A DNA stretch of 64,000 nucleotides, from positions 65,535 to 129,534 of the forward strand of contig DJPN01000021.1 of NCBI GenBank assembly GCA_002438565.1, read 5' to 3'. The position numbers and the translations under genes are program-made. This DNA comes from Alphaproteobacteria bacterium UBA6411 (GTDB lineage: Bacteria; Pseudomonadota; Alphaproteobacteria; CAAGCB01; CAG-977). The notes under the pieces were generated by a model. That model had not been told where the DNA came from and made no database searches. It was given only the letters and a program-made list of their open reading frames with translations. The number at the start of each line of letters is the position of its first letter. Within the stretch, counting starts at the first letter, position 1. Positions 32,294-41,644 of this stretch are shown here, in pieces.

Positions 32294-33316
32294 TTACGGG
32301 CGCATGCTGTCCAAGTAACCTTTCAGCTTTTCGGCCAAGCTGCTTTCGGGTCTGCCGCCCCAAATGTGGATGATTTCCGCCGCAGACAGCGCCGCCAGCT
32401 TGCCCGCCGCGGGCAGACTGAAGCCCTGCGCCAATCCGAACAGGAAACCGCCCGCGAACGCGTCGCCCGCGCCCGTACTGTCCACAACGGATTGATGGTT
32501 TTCGGATGCAATCGCCGCTACCCCTTCGTCCGAGAAAATGCACGCGCCTTTCGCCCCGCGCGTCATTGCCAAAATTTGATGACGGCTGTGCAGAATTTCC
32601 ATAAAGGAATTTAAATCCGTGTTTTCCTTGTCAATATCGAAACAGCCGCGAATCTCGCGTTCGTTGCCGATAAGGATATCCGCCTGCGTGCGGATTGTTT
32701 CGATGACTTCCTGCACCGCCACCGCGCGGAAATTCAAGTCGTGCATGTTGAAAGCGACCTTGATGCCCGCCTGCTTTGCGGTTTCCAAAGCCAGCGTCAC
32801 GGCGGCGCGGGCGCGGCGGGACACCAGCATTTGCCCGTCGATGAACAAAATCTTGGACGCGCGAATCGTTTCGATGTCGATGTCGGCTTCGTCGATTTCC
32901 TCGCAAACGCCGAAGTTGAAAGCAAATGTGCGGTCGTGGTCGGGGGTCACCAGCACCAGACAGCGCGCCGTCGCTTTGTCGATGTCGCGGTCGAACTGCA
33001 CCAAAGGCACGCAGGATTTCACGCCATCCTTGTCAAAAGCGGCTTTGAAGTTGTCGCCCGTCGTGTCGTTGCAGGCTTTGCCGATGAAAGCCGCCTTGCC
33101 GCCCAAGGAAGCGACCGTCGCGACGGCGTTCGCCACCGTGCCGCCCGGAATGACGCGGGAATCGGTCAGTTCGCGGCGAATGTCGCGCAAAACAGGAATG
33201 GGTAGGACGTTGCCCTGTCCTTTGATTAAGGAATAGCGTTCCAGAAAATCTTCCGTAACATTGGCTACGACATCGACAAATGCTGTCCCGATTGCGGTGA
33301 CGTCAAAATTGGTCAT
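32294..33316 (-). CDS. Adenosine kinase-like PfkB family sugar kinase
   Basis: 340 residues. PfkB motifs: VIPGGTVANAVATVASLGG near residue 57 and DSTGAGDAFAGGF near 287, with the catalytic Asp. The N-terminal FDVTAIGTAFVDVVANV and the hydrophobic lid match alphaproteobacterial adenosine kinases, which make AMP from adenosine. Ribokinase or another nucleoside kinase is possible. It ends at a terminator before the RADAR-like genes, so its neighbourhood with an adenosine-deaminase-like effector may be chance. Confidence 0.8.
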   Translation of the reverse strand: MTNFDVTAIGTAFVDVVANVTEDFLERYSLIKGQGNVLPIPVLRDIRRELTDSRVIPGGTVANAVATVASLGGKAAFIGKACNDTTGDNFKAAFDKDGVKSCVPLVQFDRDIDKATARCLVLVTPDHDRTFAFNFGVCEEIDEADIDIETIRASKILFIDGQMLVSRRARAAVTLALETAKQAGIKVAFNMHDLNFRAVAVQEVIETIRTQADILIGNEREIRGCFDIDKENTDLNSFMEILHSRHQILAMTRGAKGACIFSDEGVAAIASENHQSVVDSTGAGDAFAGGFLFGLAQGFSLPAAGKLAALSAAEIIHIWGGRPESSLAEKLKGYLDSMRP

Positions 33317-33400
33317 AAGGAAACTCCGTTTGATTCGCGTTATCGGGATTTCTTTATACAGTCCCCCGATACAAAAGGCGAGTCAAAAAACGAAAAAGTT

Positions 33401-35653
33401 TCACAGCAGCATCAATTCTTCCTCGGCTTTCGCGTTTTTGCGCGGGGCAAGGGGCGGACGGCAGACGACCAGCAGCTTGCCGTCTTTGGCGGAAATGCGG
33501 ACGCGCCCGCCTTTGGTCAACTGCCCGAACAGCATTTCTTCGGCAAGGGGCTTTTTGATATGCTCTTGAATCACCCGCGCCAGCGGACGCGCGCCGTTTT
33601 TGTCGTCGAATCCTTTTTTCAGCAGCCATTCTTTTGCCGAAAAAGCGACGTCAAGCGTGATTTTCTTTTCGCTCAGCTGTTTTGCCAGCTGGTCAAGGAA
33701 TTTGTCCGCGACGCGGCGCATGATTTCCGCGTCCAGCTTGGCGAACGGAATCACCGCGTCCAAACGGTTGCGGAATTCGGGCGTGAACAGGCGTTCAATC
33801 GCTTCCTTGTCGTCGCCCGTGCGTTCCATGCTGCCGAAGCCCATGGCGGGTTTCGCCATATCCGCCGCGCCCGCGTTTGTCGTCATAATCAAAATCACGT
33901 TTGAAAAATCGACCGTTTTGCCGTTGGAGTCGGTCAGTTTGCCGTAATCCATGACTTGCAGCAAAATGTTGTATAAATCGGGATGCGCCTTTTCGATTTC
34001 GTCCAGCAGCAAAACCGCGTAAGGGTGCTGGTCGGCCGCGTCGGTCAGCAAACCGCCCTGTTCAAACCCGACATACCCCGGCGGCGTGCCGATTAAGCGC
34101 GACAAAGAATGCTTTTCCATATATTCCGACATATCGAAGCGCAGAAGTTCGACGCCCAAAGTTTTCGCCAGCTGGCGCGCGGCTTCGGTTTTGCCGACCC
34201 CCGTCGGCCCCGAAAACAGATAACAGCCAATCGGTTTGCCCGCGTCGCGCAACCCCGCCCGCGCCATTTTAATCGAGGACGACAAAGCCTCCAATGCCTT
34301 ATTCTGTCCGAACACCGCTTTTTTCAAGTCCTGTTCCAAGTTCCGCAAAGCTTCGCGGTCGTCGGAGGAAACGGCTTTAGCGGGTACGTTCGCGATTTTG
34401 GAAACGACTTCCTCGATGTCGTGCGCGGTGATTTGCTTTTTCTTTTTGCGCGACAAAGCGAACGCCGCCCCCGCTTCGTCCAAAACGTCAATTGCCTTGT
34501 CGGGCAGTTTGCGGTCGTGAATGTAGCGCACCGACAAATCGACGGCGTTTTTCAACGCGTCCGCCGTAAACACAACCCCGTGATGCTTTTCATAAGCGGC
34601 TTTCAGCCCGCGCAGGATTTTCAGCGTTTCGTCCGCGCTGGGTTCGTTGATGTCGATTTTCTGAAAACGGCGCAGAAAAGCGCGGTCTTTTTCCATGTGG
34701 TTGCGGAATTCCTTGTACGTCGTCGACCCGATGCAGCGCACCCGTCCTTCGCTCAGCGCGGGCTTCAGCAGATTCGACGCGTCCATCGTGCCGCCTGTCG
34801 TCGCCCCCGCGCCGATAAGCGTGTGAATTTCGTCCACGAACAGCAGAATATTCGGGTCGGCTTCCAGTTCTTCCAGCACCATTTTCAGGCGTTCTTCAAA
34901 ATCGCCGCGATACCGCGTCCCCGCCAGCAAAGCCCCGACGTCCAGCTGGTAAATCACCGCGTTTTTCAGCTGGCTCGGCACTTTTCCGTTTTCGATTTTC
35001 AGCGCCAAGCCCTCCGCCAGCGCGGTTTTGCCGACCCCCGGATCGCCGATAAGCAGCGGATTGTTCTTCGTGCGGCGGCAAAGCACCTGCATCATGCGTT
35101 CGATTTCGCGTTCCCGTCCGATAAGCGGATCGACCCTGCCCGCTTTGACTTTTTCGTTCAGATTGATGCAGAATTCCTCCAGCGGATCAATGTCGTCCAT
35201 ATAGTCGTCATCCACGCCCGAAACGGGGGAGGAATCGCTTAAAAAGTTCATGACGGCAAGGCGTTCGACCCCGTATTTTTGCAAAAAGTAAACGGCGTAA
35301 GAATCCTTTTCGGCGAACATTGCGATAATCAGATGCAAAGCCGTCACCATGTCGCGCCCGCTGGACTGCACCTGCAGCGCCGCGCGCTGAAACACCCTTT
35401 GCATGGCGACCGTGGGTTTCGGCTGAACATCGGCGTTTTTCAAAACCAGATAAGACAAATCCTTGTCAATGAAATCGGTCAGTTCCTGTTCCAGCTTTTC
35501 CAGCGGCAGCTTCATTTTCATAAAGAACGGCACGGCGTCCCTGTCATCCAGCATCGCCAGCAGCAAATGTTCCAAAGTCGCGAATTCCTGATTGCGTTCG
35601 CCCGCGAACGTCAACGCCAGCTGTAAAGTTTGTTCCAAGCTCGGGGACAGCAT
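33401..35653 (-). CDS. clpA: ATP-dependent Clp protease ATPase subunit ClpA
   Basis: 750 residues, the expected length. An N-terminal double Clp_N repeat (1 to about 145) binds ClpS and substrates. Two AAA+ modules follow: D1 with GDPGVGKT (Walker A) and FVDEIHTLIGAG, and D2 with GPTGVGKT and LLLDEIEKAHPD. The ClpP-binding loop of the IGF/L type is hard to place here. It unfolds proteins for ClpP and is guided by the adaptor ClpS encoded 3 bp upstream. Cytoplasmic. Confidence 0.97.
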   Translation of the reverse strand: MLSPSLEQTLQLALTFAGERNQEFATLEHLLLAMLDDRDAVPFFMKMKLPLEKLEQELTDFIDKDLSYLVLKNADVQPKPTVAMQRVFQRAALQVQSSGRDMVTALHLIIAMFAEKDSYAVYFLQKYGVERLAVMNFLSDSSPVSGVDDDYMDDIDPLEEFCINLNEKVKAGRVDPLIGREREIERMMQVLCRRTKNNPLLIGDPGVGKTALAEGLALKIENGKVPSQLKNAVIYQLDVGALLAGTRYRGDFEERLKMVLEELEADPNILLFVDEIHTLIGAGATTGGTMDASNLLKPALSEGRVRCIGSTTYKEFRNHMEKDRAFLRRFQKIDINEPSADETLKILRGLKAAYEKHHGVVFTADALKNAVDLSVRYIHDRKLPDKAIDVLDEAGAAFALSRKKKKQITAHDIEEVVSKIANVPAKAVSSDDREALRNLEQDLKKAVFGQNKALEALSSSIKMARAGLRDAGKPIGCYLFSGPTGVGKTEAARQLAKTLGVELLRFDMSEYMEKHSLSRLIGTPPGYVGFEQGGLLTDAADQHPYAVLLLDEIEKAHPDLYNILLQVMDYGKLTDSNGKTVDFSNVILIMTTNAGAADMAKPAMGFGSMERTGDDKEAIERLFTPEFRNRLDAVIPFAKLDAEIMRRVADKFLDQLAKQLSEKKITLDVAFSAKEWLLKKGFDDKNGARPLARVIQEHIKKPLAEEMLFGQLTKGGRVRISAKDGKLLVVCRPPLAPRKNAKAEEELMLL

Positions 35654-35656
35654 TGT

Positions 35657-35980
35657 TTATTCCTTTTCGACTTTGCAGCGCAAGGGGTGCTGCGACCGCT
35701 TCGCCATTTCGATTGTCTGCGCGGCTTTGGTTTCGGCGACTTCCAGCGTGTAAACGCCAGCGACGCCCGCGCCCGAACGGTGCACCTGCAGCATGATGTC
35801 GGTCGCTTCCGCCGCCGATTTGTCAAACACGCTTTGAAGCACGGAAATCACGAAATCCATCGGCGTAAAGTCGTCGTTCAGAATGACCACGCAGTACAAA
35901 GGCGGACGCTTTGTCTGCGGCTTCGCTTTTGTCGCAACGCCGCCTTGAGTTTCCGTATCGGGATTCGACCGTTTCGCCAT
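35657..35980 (-). CDS. clpS: Clp protease adaptor ClpS
   Basis: 107 residues. The N-end recognition fold shows YCVVILNDDFTPMDFVISVLQ and a HRSGAGVAGVYTLEVAETK block. It delivers proteins with N-degron residues to ClpA. It directly precedes clpA with a 3-bp gap, the standard alphaproteobacterial order. A disordered basic N-terminus (about 1-27) precedes the core. Confidence 0.97.
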   Translation of the reverse strand: MAKRSNPDTETQGGVATKAKPQTKRPPLYCVVILNDDFTPMDFVISVLQSVFDKSAAEATDIMLQVHRSGAGVAGVYTLEVAETKAAQTIEMAKRSQHPLRCKVEKE

Positions 35981-36005
35981 TTCCAGCTCCTTTCTGTGAA
36001 ACCCC

Positions 36006-36035
36006 TTGCCAAAAAAAGGGAAAACCGCGTATGAT
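36006..36035 (+). promoter_or_regulatory. Sigma-70-type promoter of the carboxypeptidase gene
   Basis: TTGCCA and TATGAT are separated by 18 bp and lie 11 bp before the dacA-like start, so the leader would be very short. Confidence 0.6.
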
Positions 36036-36046
36036 GGTGTCGGAAA

Positions 36047-37069
36047 ATGTTTAAATTAGAGTATAGAAAAGTGCTTTTTTTTCGCTTCCTGCTCGCTTTT
36101 TTGCTGATGACCGCGACCGCCAACGCGCAAAGCCGCCAGTCGTCCCTGCTGATTGAAGCGGAAACGGGGCGCGTCCTGCAATCCGAAAACGCGACCGAAA
36201 AGCGCTATCCCGCGTCTTTGACCAAAATGATGACGCTGTACATGGTCTTTGACGCTTTGGAAAAAAAGGAAATCCAAATCGACCAGCTGCTGCCCGTGTC
36301 CGTCCACGCCGCCAAACAGCCGAAATCGCGCATGGGACTGAAAGCGGGGACAACAATCTCCGTCGAAAACGCGATTTTCGCCATGATTTCACGTTCCGCC
36401 AACGATGCCGCCGTCGTGGTGGCGGAGGGATTGGGCGGCTCGGAAGCGCAATTCGCCGACAAAATGACGCGCGTCGCCCATGAATTGGGCATGAAAGACA
36501 CGCGGTTCAAAAACGCGTCGGGACTGCATAACAAAGACCAAGTCACTTCCGCCCGCGACATGGCGATTCTGTCCATGGCCTTGATTCAGCATTTTCCCAA
36601 GTATTACAAGCTGTTTTCCGTCAAAGGCTTCCGCTACGGCAGACGCTATTACGGCAACCACAACCTTGTCGCGCGGTTTTACAAGGGCGGCGACGGATTG
36701 AAAACAGGCTATGTTGACGCGTCGGGCTATCACGTCGTCGGTTCGGCCAAGCGCAACGGCAAACGGCTTATCGGCGTGGTTATGGGACGCAATTCGGTTC
36801 GCGAACGCGACCGGCATATTTTCAAACTGCTGGATTTCGGTTTTGCCGCCTTGAAAAAAGAAGCGCCAACCCTAGCCACCATGAACGAAGAGCCGCTGTT
36901 TTCGTCAACCCCCGTCCCGCCCAAAACGGAACGGGAATACAGACAGTCGCGCATCAAAGCCCGCCAAATCACCGAAGAGCTTGACGCCGTCGCGTCCCTG
37001 TCCGACAGCTTGACGATGCAGGACAAGGACAAAATCACCAAAAAAGCAATTGTCGAGTGGCGGTATTAG
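36047..37069 (+). CDS. dacA: D-alanyl-D-alanine carboxypeptidase (peptidase S11, PBP5-like)
   Basis: 340 residues with an N-terminal signal peptide (about 1-27, TANAQS). Penicillin-binding motifs are in order: SLTK (57-60), SAN (117-119) and KTG (219-221). It trims the terminal D-Ala from peptidoglycan stem peptides in the periplasm. Compared with PBP5 the C-terminal beta domain and amphipathic anchor are short or absent; instead there is a charged tail (about 290-340). Convergent with yajQ, overlapping by 4 bp at the stops. Confidence 0.92.
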   Translation: MFKLEYRKVLFFRFLLAFLLMTATANAQSRQSSLLIEAETGRVLQSENATEKRYPASLTKMMTLYMVFDALEKKEIQIDQLLPVSVHAAKQPKSRMGLKAGTTISVENAIFAMISRSANDAAVVVAEGLGGSEAQFADKMTRVAHELGMKDTRFKNASGLHNKDQVTSARDMAILSMALIQHFPKYYKLFSVKGFRYGRRYYGNHNLVARFYKGGDGLKTGYVDASGYHVVGSAKRNGKRLIGVVMGRNSVRERDRHIFKLLDFGFAALKKEAPTLATMNEEPLFSSTPVPPKTEREYRQSRIKARQITEELDAVASLSDSLTMQDKDKITKKAIVEWRY

Positions 37070-37551
37070 TCGCGGAAATTCACAAATTGCAGCGGCTGAT
37101 CGATGCCCAGCGTTTTCACGAAAGCGATAACCGCCTGCAAATCGTCGCGTTTTTTGCCCGAAACACGCAGTTCGTCGCCTTGGATTGACACCTGCACTTT
37201 GGCTTTGGAATCTTTAATCGCTTTGGAGATTTTCTTGGCGATTTCCTGTTCGATGCCCTGCTTGACGGCAACGGCTTGGCGCACCATCGCGCCGGCGGCT
37301 TTTTCCTCTTTGCCGAAGCTCAAAGCCGACGTGTCCAGCTTGCGCCGCGTAACATAAGTCACCAGCAATTCATGCAGCTGTTTCAGCTTTAAATCGTCGT
37401 CGGCAAGCAGAATGATTTCCTTGTCTTTCAGTTCAACCGAGCTTTTCGACCCTTTGAAATCGAAGCGGGTTGAAATTTCGCGCGCCGCGCCGTTGACGGC
37501 GTTTTGAATTTCGGTCATATCGGTTTTGGATACAATATCGAATGAAGGCAT
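37066..37551 (-). CDS. yajQ: YajQ family nucleotide-binding protein
   Basis: 161 residues, the typical length. It starts MPSFDIVSKTDMTEIQNAVN and contains RFDFKGSKSSVEL, GAMVRQAVAVKQGIEQEIAKKI and VQGDELRV-type blocks (here VSIQGDELRVSGKKRDDLQ), ending in LQFVNFRD. Two ferredoxin-like domains bind RNA or cyclic di-GMP in studied members. It stands alone between dacA and rpoD. Confidence 0.95.
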   Translation of the reverse strand: MPSFDIVSKTDMTEIQNAVNGAAREISTRFDFKGSKSSVELKDKEIILLADDDLKLKQLHELLVTYVTRRKLDTSALSFGKEEKAAGAMVRQAVAVKQGIEQEIAKKISKAIKDSKAKVQVSIQGDELRVSGKKRDDLQAVIAFVKTLGIDQPLQFVNFRD

Positions 37552-37633
37552 GATGCTACTCCTGTCAGTTTTTCGACATCATACCCGTCAATCGTTCCGC
37601 CGTCAAGCCGCCGAGCCGAAACGCGGCGCCGCT

Positions 37634-39733
37634 TTAGCCGTTGTCTAAAAACGAACGCAGTTTGCGTGAACGGCTGGGATGTTTCAGCTTGCGCAACGCT
37701 TTGGCTTCGATTTGGCGGATGCGTTCGCGGGTAACCGAAAACTGCTGTCCGACTTCCTCCAGCGTATGATCGGTGTTCATCCCGATGCCGAAGCGCATGC
37801 GCAGCACGCGTTCTTCACGCGGGGTCAAACTGGACAGAACCGCCGTGCAGGTCTGGCGCAAGTTCGTCTGAATCGCCGCGTCCAAAGGCTGAATGACGTT
37901 GCGATCCTCGATGAAATCGCCCAAATGGCTGTCTTCCTCGTCGCCGACGGGGGTTTCCAAAGAAATCGGTTCTTTGGCGATTTTCAGCACTTTGCGCACT
38001 TTTTCCAAAGGCATGGACAGCTTTTCGGCCAATTCTTCCGGCGTCGGTTCACGCCCGATTTCGTGCAGCATCTGGCGGCTGGTGCGAACCAGCTTGTTGA
38101 TTGTTTCAATCATGTGAACGGGGATGCGGATGGTGCGCGCCTGATCGGCAATCGACCGCGTAATCGCTTGGCGAATCCACCATGTCGCATAGGTCGAAAA
38201 TTTATAGCCGCGGCGGTATTCAAATTTATCGACGGCTTTCATCAAGCCGATGTTGCCCTCTTGAATCAAATCCAAAAACTGCAGACCGCGGTTTGTGTAT
38301 TTCTTCGCAATGGAAATCACCAAACGCAGATTGGCCTCAATCATTTCCTTTTTGGCGCGGGTGGATTCCTGTTCACCCTTTTTGACCATCGAGCAAACGC
38401 GGCGATATTCAAAAATCGGCATGCCGATTTCGTCCGCCATTTGCGAAATTGCCGTTTGAATTTCTTGAATTTCCTTGGAATACTTTTCGACAAACACCTT
38501 CCAGTATTTGCCCGACATCTTTTCAATCCAATGCGAATCGAATTCTGAATTCTTGTAGGCTTCCAAAAAGTCTTCGCGCTTGATGCGGCAGCTTAACGCC
38601 AGACGCAGCAGCTTGCCTTCAAACGTCATCAAACGTTTGTTGTAGTCGTTCAGCTGATCGACCAGCATTTCAATGCGCGCGGGGTTCAGCTGGACTTCCT
38701 CCATCAGCGCAATCAATTCCTGTTTGATTTTCTGGAATTTCTTTTCGGTCGCGGCAGGAACGGGTTTGGACGTGCGCAGACAGGACAAGCGCTGATCCTG
38801 CACTTTTTTCAGTTTTTGATAAGTGGTGGAAATCTGTTCAAACTGTTCCAGCACTTTGGGCATCAAAGACTGTTCCATTTGCTGCAGGGATACCGCAGCG
38901 GGTTCGTCTTCATCGTCCGCATCGGCGGATTCGTCGTCCGAGGAGGAGTCTTCCTCTTCCTCATCATCGATAAAATCGTCGGCGGATTCGTCGCCGTCGT
39001 CTTCGCCGTCGGAATCTTCATCATCGTCAAAACTGTTCTGCGGTTCGGGAATATCCTCGCTTTCCTCGTCCTCTTCAGCTTCCTCGGGTTCTTCGTGTTT
39101 TTCCTCAACGACGGCCGGCGCCGCTGTTTCGGGAATGGTTGACGTGAACGTCGCCGACAAAGGCAGTTCCCCGTCCCCCGAATCTTCGCCCGAACCGTAC
39201 GTCGCGTCCAAATCGATAATGTCGCGCAGCAGCATCTTGCCCGACACCAAAGCGTCATGCCAGCCCGTCAAAGCTTTAATCGTCAGCGCGCTTTCGCACA
39301 ATCCGCCGATCATCAAATCGCGGCCGGCTTCGATTCGTTTCGCAATGGCGATTTCGCCTTCGCGCGACAGCAGTTCGACCGCGCCCATTTCGCGCAGGTA
39401 CATGCGGACGGGATCGTCCGTGCGCGACGTTTCGACTTCGTCCAATTTAAAGCCGTCATCCTCGGGTTCGTCGGCGGAATCGGACGAATCGTCGTCCGTT
39501 TCTTCGTTTTCGACCAAATTGATTCCCATATCGGAAATCATGGTCATCACGTCTTCGATTTGTTCCGACGATTCTTTTTCGGGGGGCAAAGCCGCGTTCA
39601 ATTCGTCCACGGTGATATAGCCGCGCGATTTTCCTTTGTTCAGCAGTTTTTTTAACGAAGCGCTGAGCGAATCCAACAAAGCGTCTTCATTGTTTTCGTT
39701 TTCGCCGATTTCATCGTCCGCAGTCGTATTCAT
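37634..39733 (-). CDS. rpoD: RNA polymerase primary sigma factor RpoD
   Basis: 699 residues. Region 1.1 is at the N-terminus (about 15-75), region 1.2 at DPVRMYLREMGAVELLSREGE (from 107), and regions 2.1-2.4 include EANLRLVISIAKKY and YATWWIRQAITRS. Region 3 follows, then region 4 with LEEVGQQFSVTRERIRQIEAKAL. The non-conserved region between 1.2 and 2 holds a very acidic Asp/Glu/Ser-rich stretch (about 208-279). It directs housekeeping transcription. A ribosome site AAGGGA precedes the ATG, and a good promoter lies 74 bp upstream of it. Confidence 0.97.
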   Translation of the reverse strand: MNTTADDEIGENENNEDALLDSLSASLKKLLNKGKSRGYITVDELNAALPPEKESSEQIEDVMTMISDMGINLVENEETDDDSSDSADEPEDDGFKLDEVETSRTDDPVRMYLREMGAVELLSREGEIAIAKRIEAGRDLMIGGLCESALTIKALTGWHDALVSGKMLLRDIIDLDATYGSGEDSGDGELPLSATFTSTIPETAAPAVVEEKHEEPEEAEEDEESEDIPEPQNSFDDDEDSDGEDDGDESADDFIDDEEEEDSSSDDESADADDEDEPAAVSLQQMEQSLMPKVLEQFEQISTTYQKLKKVQDQRLSCLRTSKPVPAATEKKFQKIKQELIALMEEVQLNPARIEMLVDQLNDYNKRLMTFEGKLLRLALSCRIKREDFLEAYKNSEFDSHWIEKMSGKYWKVFVEKYSKEIQEIQTAISQMADEIGMPIFEYRRVCSMVKKGEQESTRAKKEMIEANLRLVISIAKKYTNRGLQFLDLIQEGNIGLMKAVDKFEYRRGYKFSTYATWWIRQAITRSIADQARTIRIPVHMIETINKLVRTSRQMLHEIGREPTPEELAEKLSMPLEKVRKVLKIAKEPISLETPVGDEEDSHLGDFIEDRNVIQPLDAAIQTNLRQTCTAVLSSLTPREERVLRMRFGIGMNTDHTLEEVGQQFSVTRERIRQIEAKALRKLKHPSRSRKLRSFLDNG

Positions 39734-39807
39734 AGAAAAATCCCTTCCGTTGCGTCACGCGCATATCACAAAGCACCGATTTTTTGATAAATCGGATAAT
39801 CTTGCAA

Positions 39808-39853
39808 CATTTAGGGCGTTGACACCAATTTGTCAACCTTTAAATAGGTTGAC
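39808..39853 (-). promoter_or_regulatory. rpoD promoter with clustered GTTGAC half-sites
   Basis: On the minus strand TTGACA (39831-39836) and TAAATG (39808-39813) are 17 bp apart, a good sigma-70 promoter upstream of rpoD. Three GTTGAC half-sites surround the -35: a 7-bp inverted pair (39818-39824 with 39831-39837) and an 8-bp inverted pair (39832-39839 with 39846-39853) that share the middle site. This looks like an operator. Confidence 0.6.
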
Positions 39854-39873
39854 TTGGCTTTTTATTCAAGGTC

Positions 39874-41634
39874 TTATCCGCTTTTGGACAGGGTTTGATA
39901 TTTTTCCCACAGGGCTTTGGCTTTGTCGGCATCCGTTTCCGATTCGATTTGCCGCGCCAAAGCGGACAGTTCGGCTTTCAAGGCTTTTTGCCGTTCGCCC
40001 TCCAGCAAAGCGGCAAAATCGGCTTTGATGTCGGCGGGCGTTGTTTTTTTGCGCTTCAGCATTTCGATTTCGTCGGCGACGGCATCGTACAGTCTGCCGT
40101 TTTGATTGGCGCGGAAATAATCCTCCAGCTCCGCCGCCGTCAAGTCGGGATTATCCGCCAGCGCATTGATGATGCTGCGAAACGCATCCGCCAAAAAAGC
40201 GTCGGCGGGGGTGATGTCCGCCAGCTCCTCCAGAGAATCGGAAGCAATATCCGGATACAGCAGGACATAGGCCAGAATCATTCTGTCCTCGCCCGCCTGC
40301 GGTCTGGGTTTTGCGGGTTTGACATAGTCCTGCTTTGCAACGGATTTGGAACTTTTTTTGTTAAAAACGGGGGCGGTCGCCTCCCACAGTTCGGCGCGGA
40401 AAGTCTGCCTGTAATAAGAACGCACGGATTCGTCGGCGATTTTTGCCAGCGTTTCGTTCACATCCTTTTCCAAAGCGGCTTTGCGTTCCGGCGTGTCAAG
40501 GCTTTTGCCCTGCAGCAGCATTTGCCACAGCTGCCGGAACAAGGGGCGGCTTTGGGTGCGGATGAAATCCTCGAACGCCTGTTTGCCGCGTTCTTGAATG
40601 AATTCGTCGGGATCGTCGTCGTCGGGCAAAGTCATAAAACGCAGGGACTTGCCCGCTTTCAATAAAGGAAGCACCCTGTCCGCCGCGCGGTTCGCCGCCC
40701 GAATCCCCGCGCCGTCGCCGTCGAAACAGCAAATCGGTTCCGGCGCGTATTTCCACAGCTGTTCGATTTGGCGTTCGGTCAAAGCCGTGCCGCACGACGC
40801 AACCGCGCGCGTTATCCCGACGCTGTGAAGCGCGATGACGTCCATATAGCCCTCGACGACCAAAATTTCCTGCATTTTGCGCGCCTGTTCCGCCGCAAAG
40901 TGCGCTGCGTAAAGGGTGTCGCCTTTGGAAAACAGCGCCGTTTCGGGGGAATTCAAGTACTTCGGTTCGCCATCGCCCAGCACGCGCCCGCCGAAAGCGA
41001 TGACGCGCCCGCGCTTGTCGCAAATCGGATACATCACGCGGTCGTGGAAATAGTCGTAAGCCCGCCCGTCCGACGAAACGCCGATAACGCCCGTCTGCTT
41101 CAGCTGTTCGACGGTCAAACCTTCGCGTTCCAGCATCGCTTTGACGGGATTGCCGTTCGGCGCAAAACCCAAGCGGAAATGCTTGATGACCTCGTCGGTC
41201 AGCCCGCGCCGCTGCAGGTAAAACAAGCCGTCGCGCCCGACGGGTTTGTACAGCTGTTCTTGATAATAGGCGCAGACTTTTTCCAAAACGTCGTACAGCG
41301 TGCCGCGTTTTTTTTCGCGTTCGACCTCGGCGGCGGACGCTTTGGGCATTTCCAGCCCCGCCTCGTTCGCCAACTGTTCAACCGCGTCGACAAAGCTCAG
41401 TCCCTGCGATTTCATCACGAACGTAATCGCGTCGCCGTGTTCGCCGCAGCCGAAGCAATGAAAAGCCTCGCGTTCGTCGCTGACGGTGAACGACGGCGTT
41501 TTTTCGTGGTGAAACGGACAGCACCCCCAGTATTCCTTGCCTTTGCGCGTCAGTTTGACGGCTTTGCCGACAATCGAAACAATCGACAGTCTTGAACGCA
41601 GCAGTTCCAGAAATTCGGGGGTGATTGTGGGCAT
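39874..41634 (-). CDS. dnaG: DNA primase DnaG
   Basis: 586 residues. The CHC2 zinc domain is at the N-terminus (WGCCPFHHEKTPSF and AFHCFGCGEHGDAI). The RNA polymerase core with Toprim includes VIAFGGRVLGDGEPKYLNSPET and LVVEGYMDVIALHSVG, CCFDGDGAGIRAANRA. A helical DnaB-interaction domain ends the protein. It makes replication primers. Order yqeY-dnaG-rpoD on the minus strand is the common alphaproteobacterial macromolecular synthesis cluster. Confidence 0.97.
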   Translation of the reverse strand: MPTITPEFLELLRSRLSIVSIVGKAVKLTRKGKEYWGCCPFHHEKTPSFTVSDEREAFHCFGCGEHGDAITFVMKSQGLSFVDAVEQLANEAGLEMPKASAAEVEREKKRGTLYDVLEKVCAYYQEQLYKPVGRDGLFYLQRRGLTDEVIKHFRLGFAPNGNPVKAMLEREGLTVEQLKQTGVIGVSSDGRAYDYFHDRVMYPICDKRGRVIAFGGRVLGDGEPKYLNSPETALFSKGDTLYAAHFAAEQARKMQEILVVEGYMDVIALHSVGITRAVASCGTALTERQIEQLWKYAPEPICCFDGDGAGIRAANRAADRVLPLLKAGKSLRFMTLPDDDDPDEFIQERGKQAFEDFIRTQSRPLFRQLWQMLLQGKSLDTPERKAALEKDVNETLAKIADESVRSYYRQTFRAELWEATAPVFNKKSSKSVAKQDYVKPAKPRPQAGEDRMILAYVLLYPDIASDSLEELADITPADAFLADAFRSIINALADNPDLTAAELEDYFRANQNGRLYDAVADEIEMLKRKKTTPADIKADFAALLEGERQKALKAELSALARQIESETDADKAKALWEKYQTLSKSG

Positions 41635-41644
41635 AAGCCGTCCT

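Noticed and set aside
34109..35242. 377-codon plus-strand open frame
   Set aside because: It is antisense to clpA, has no ribosome site and its Phe/Arg/Gln/His-rich translation is a codon-bias mirror.
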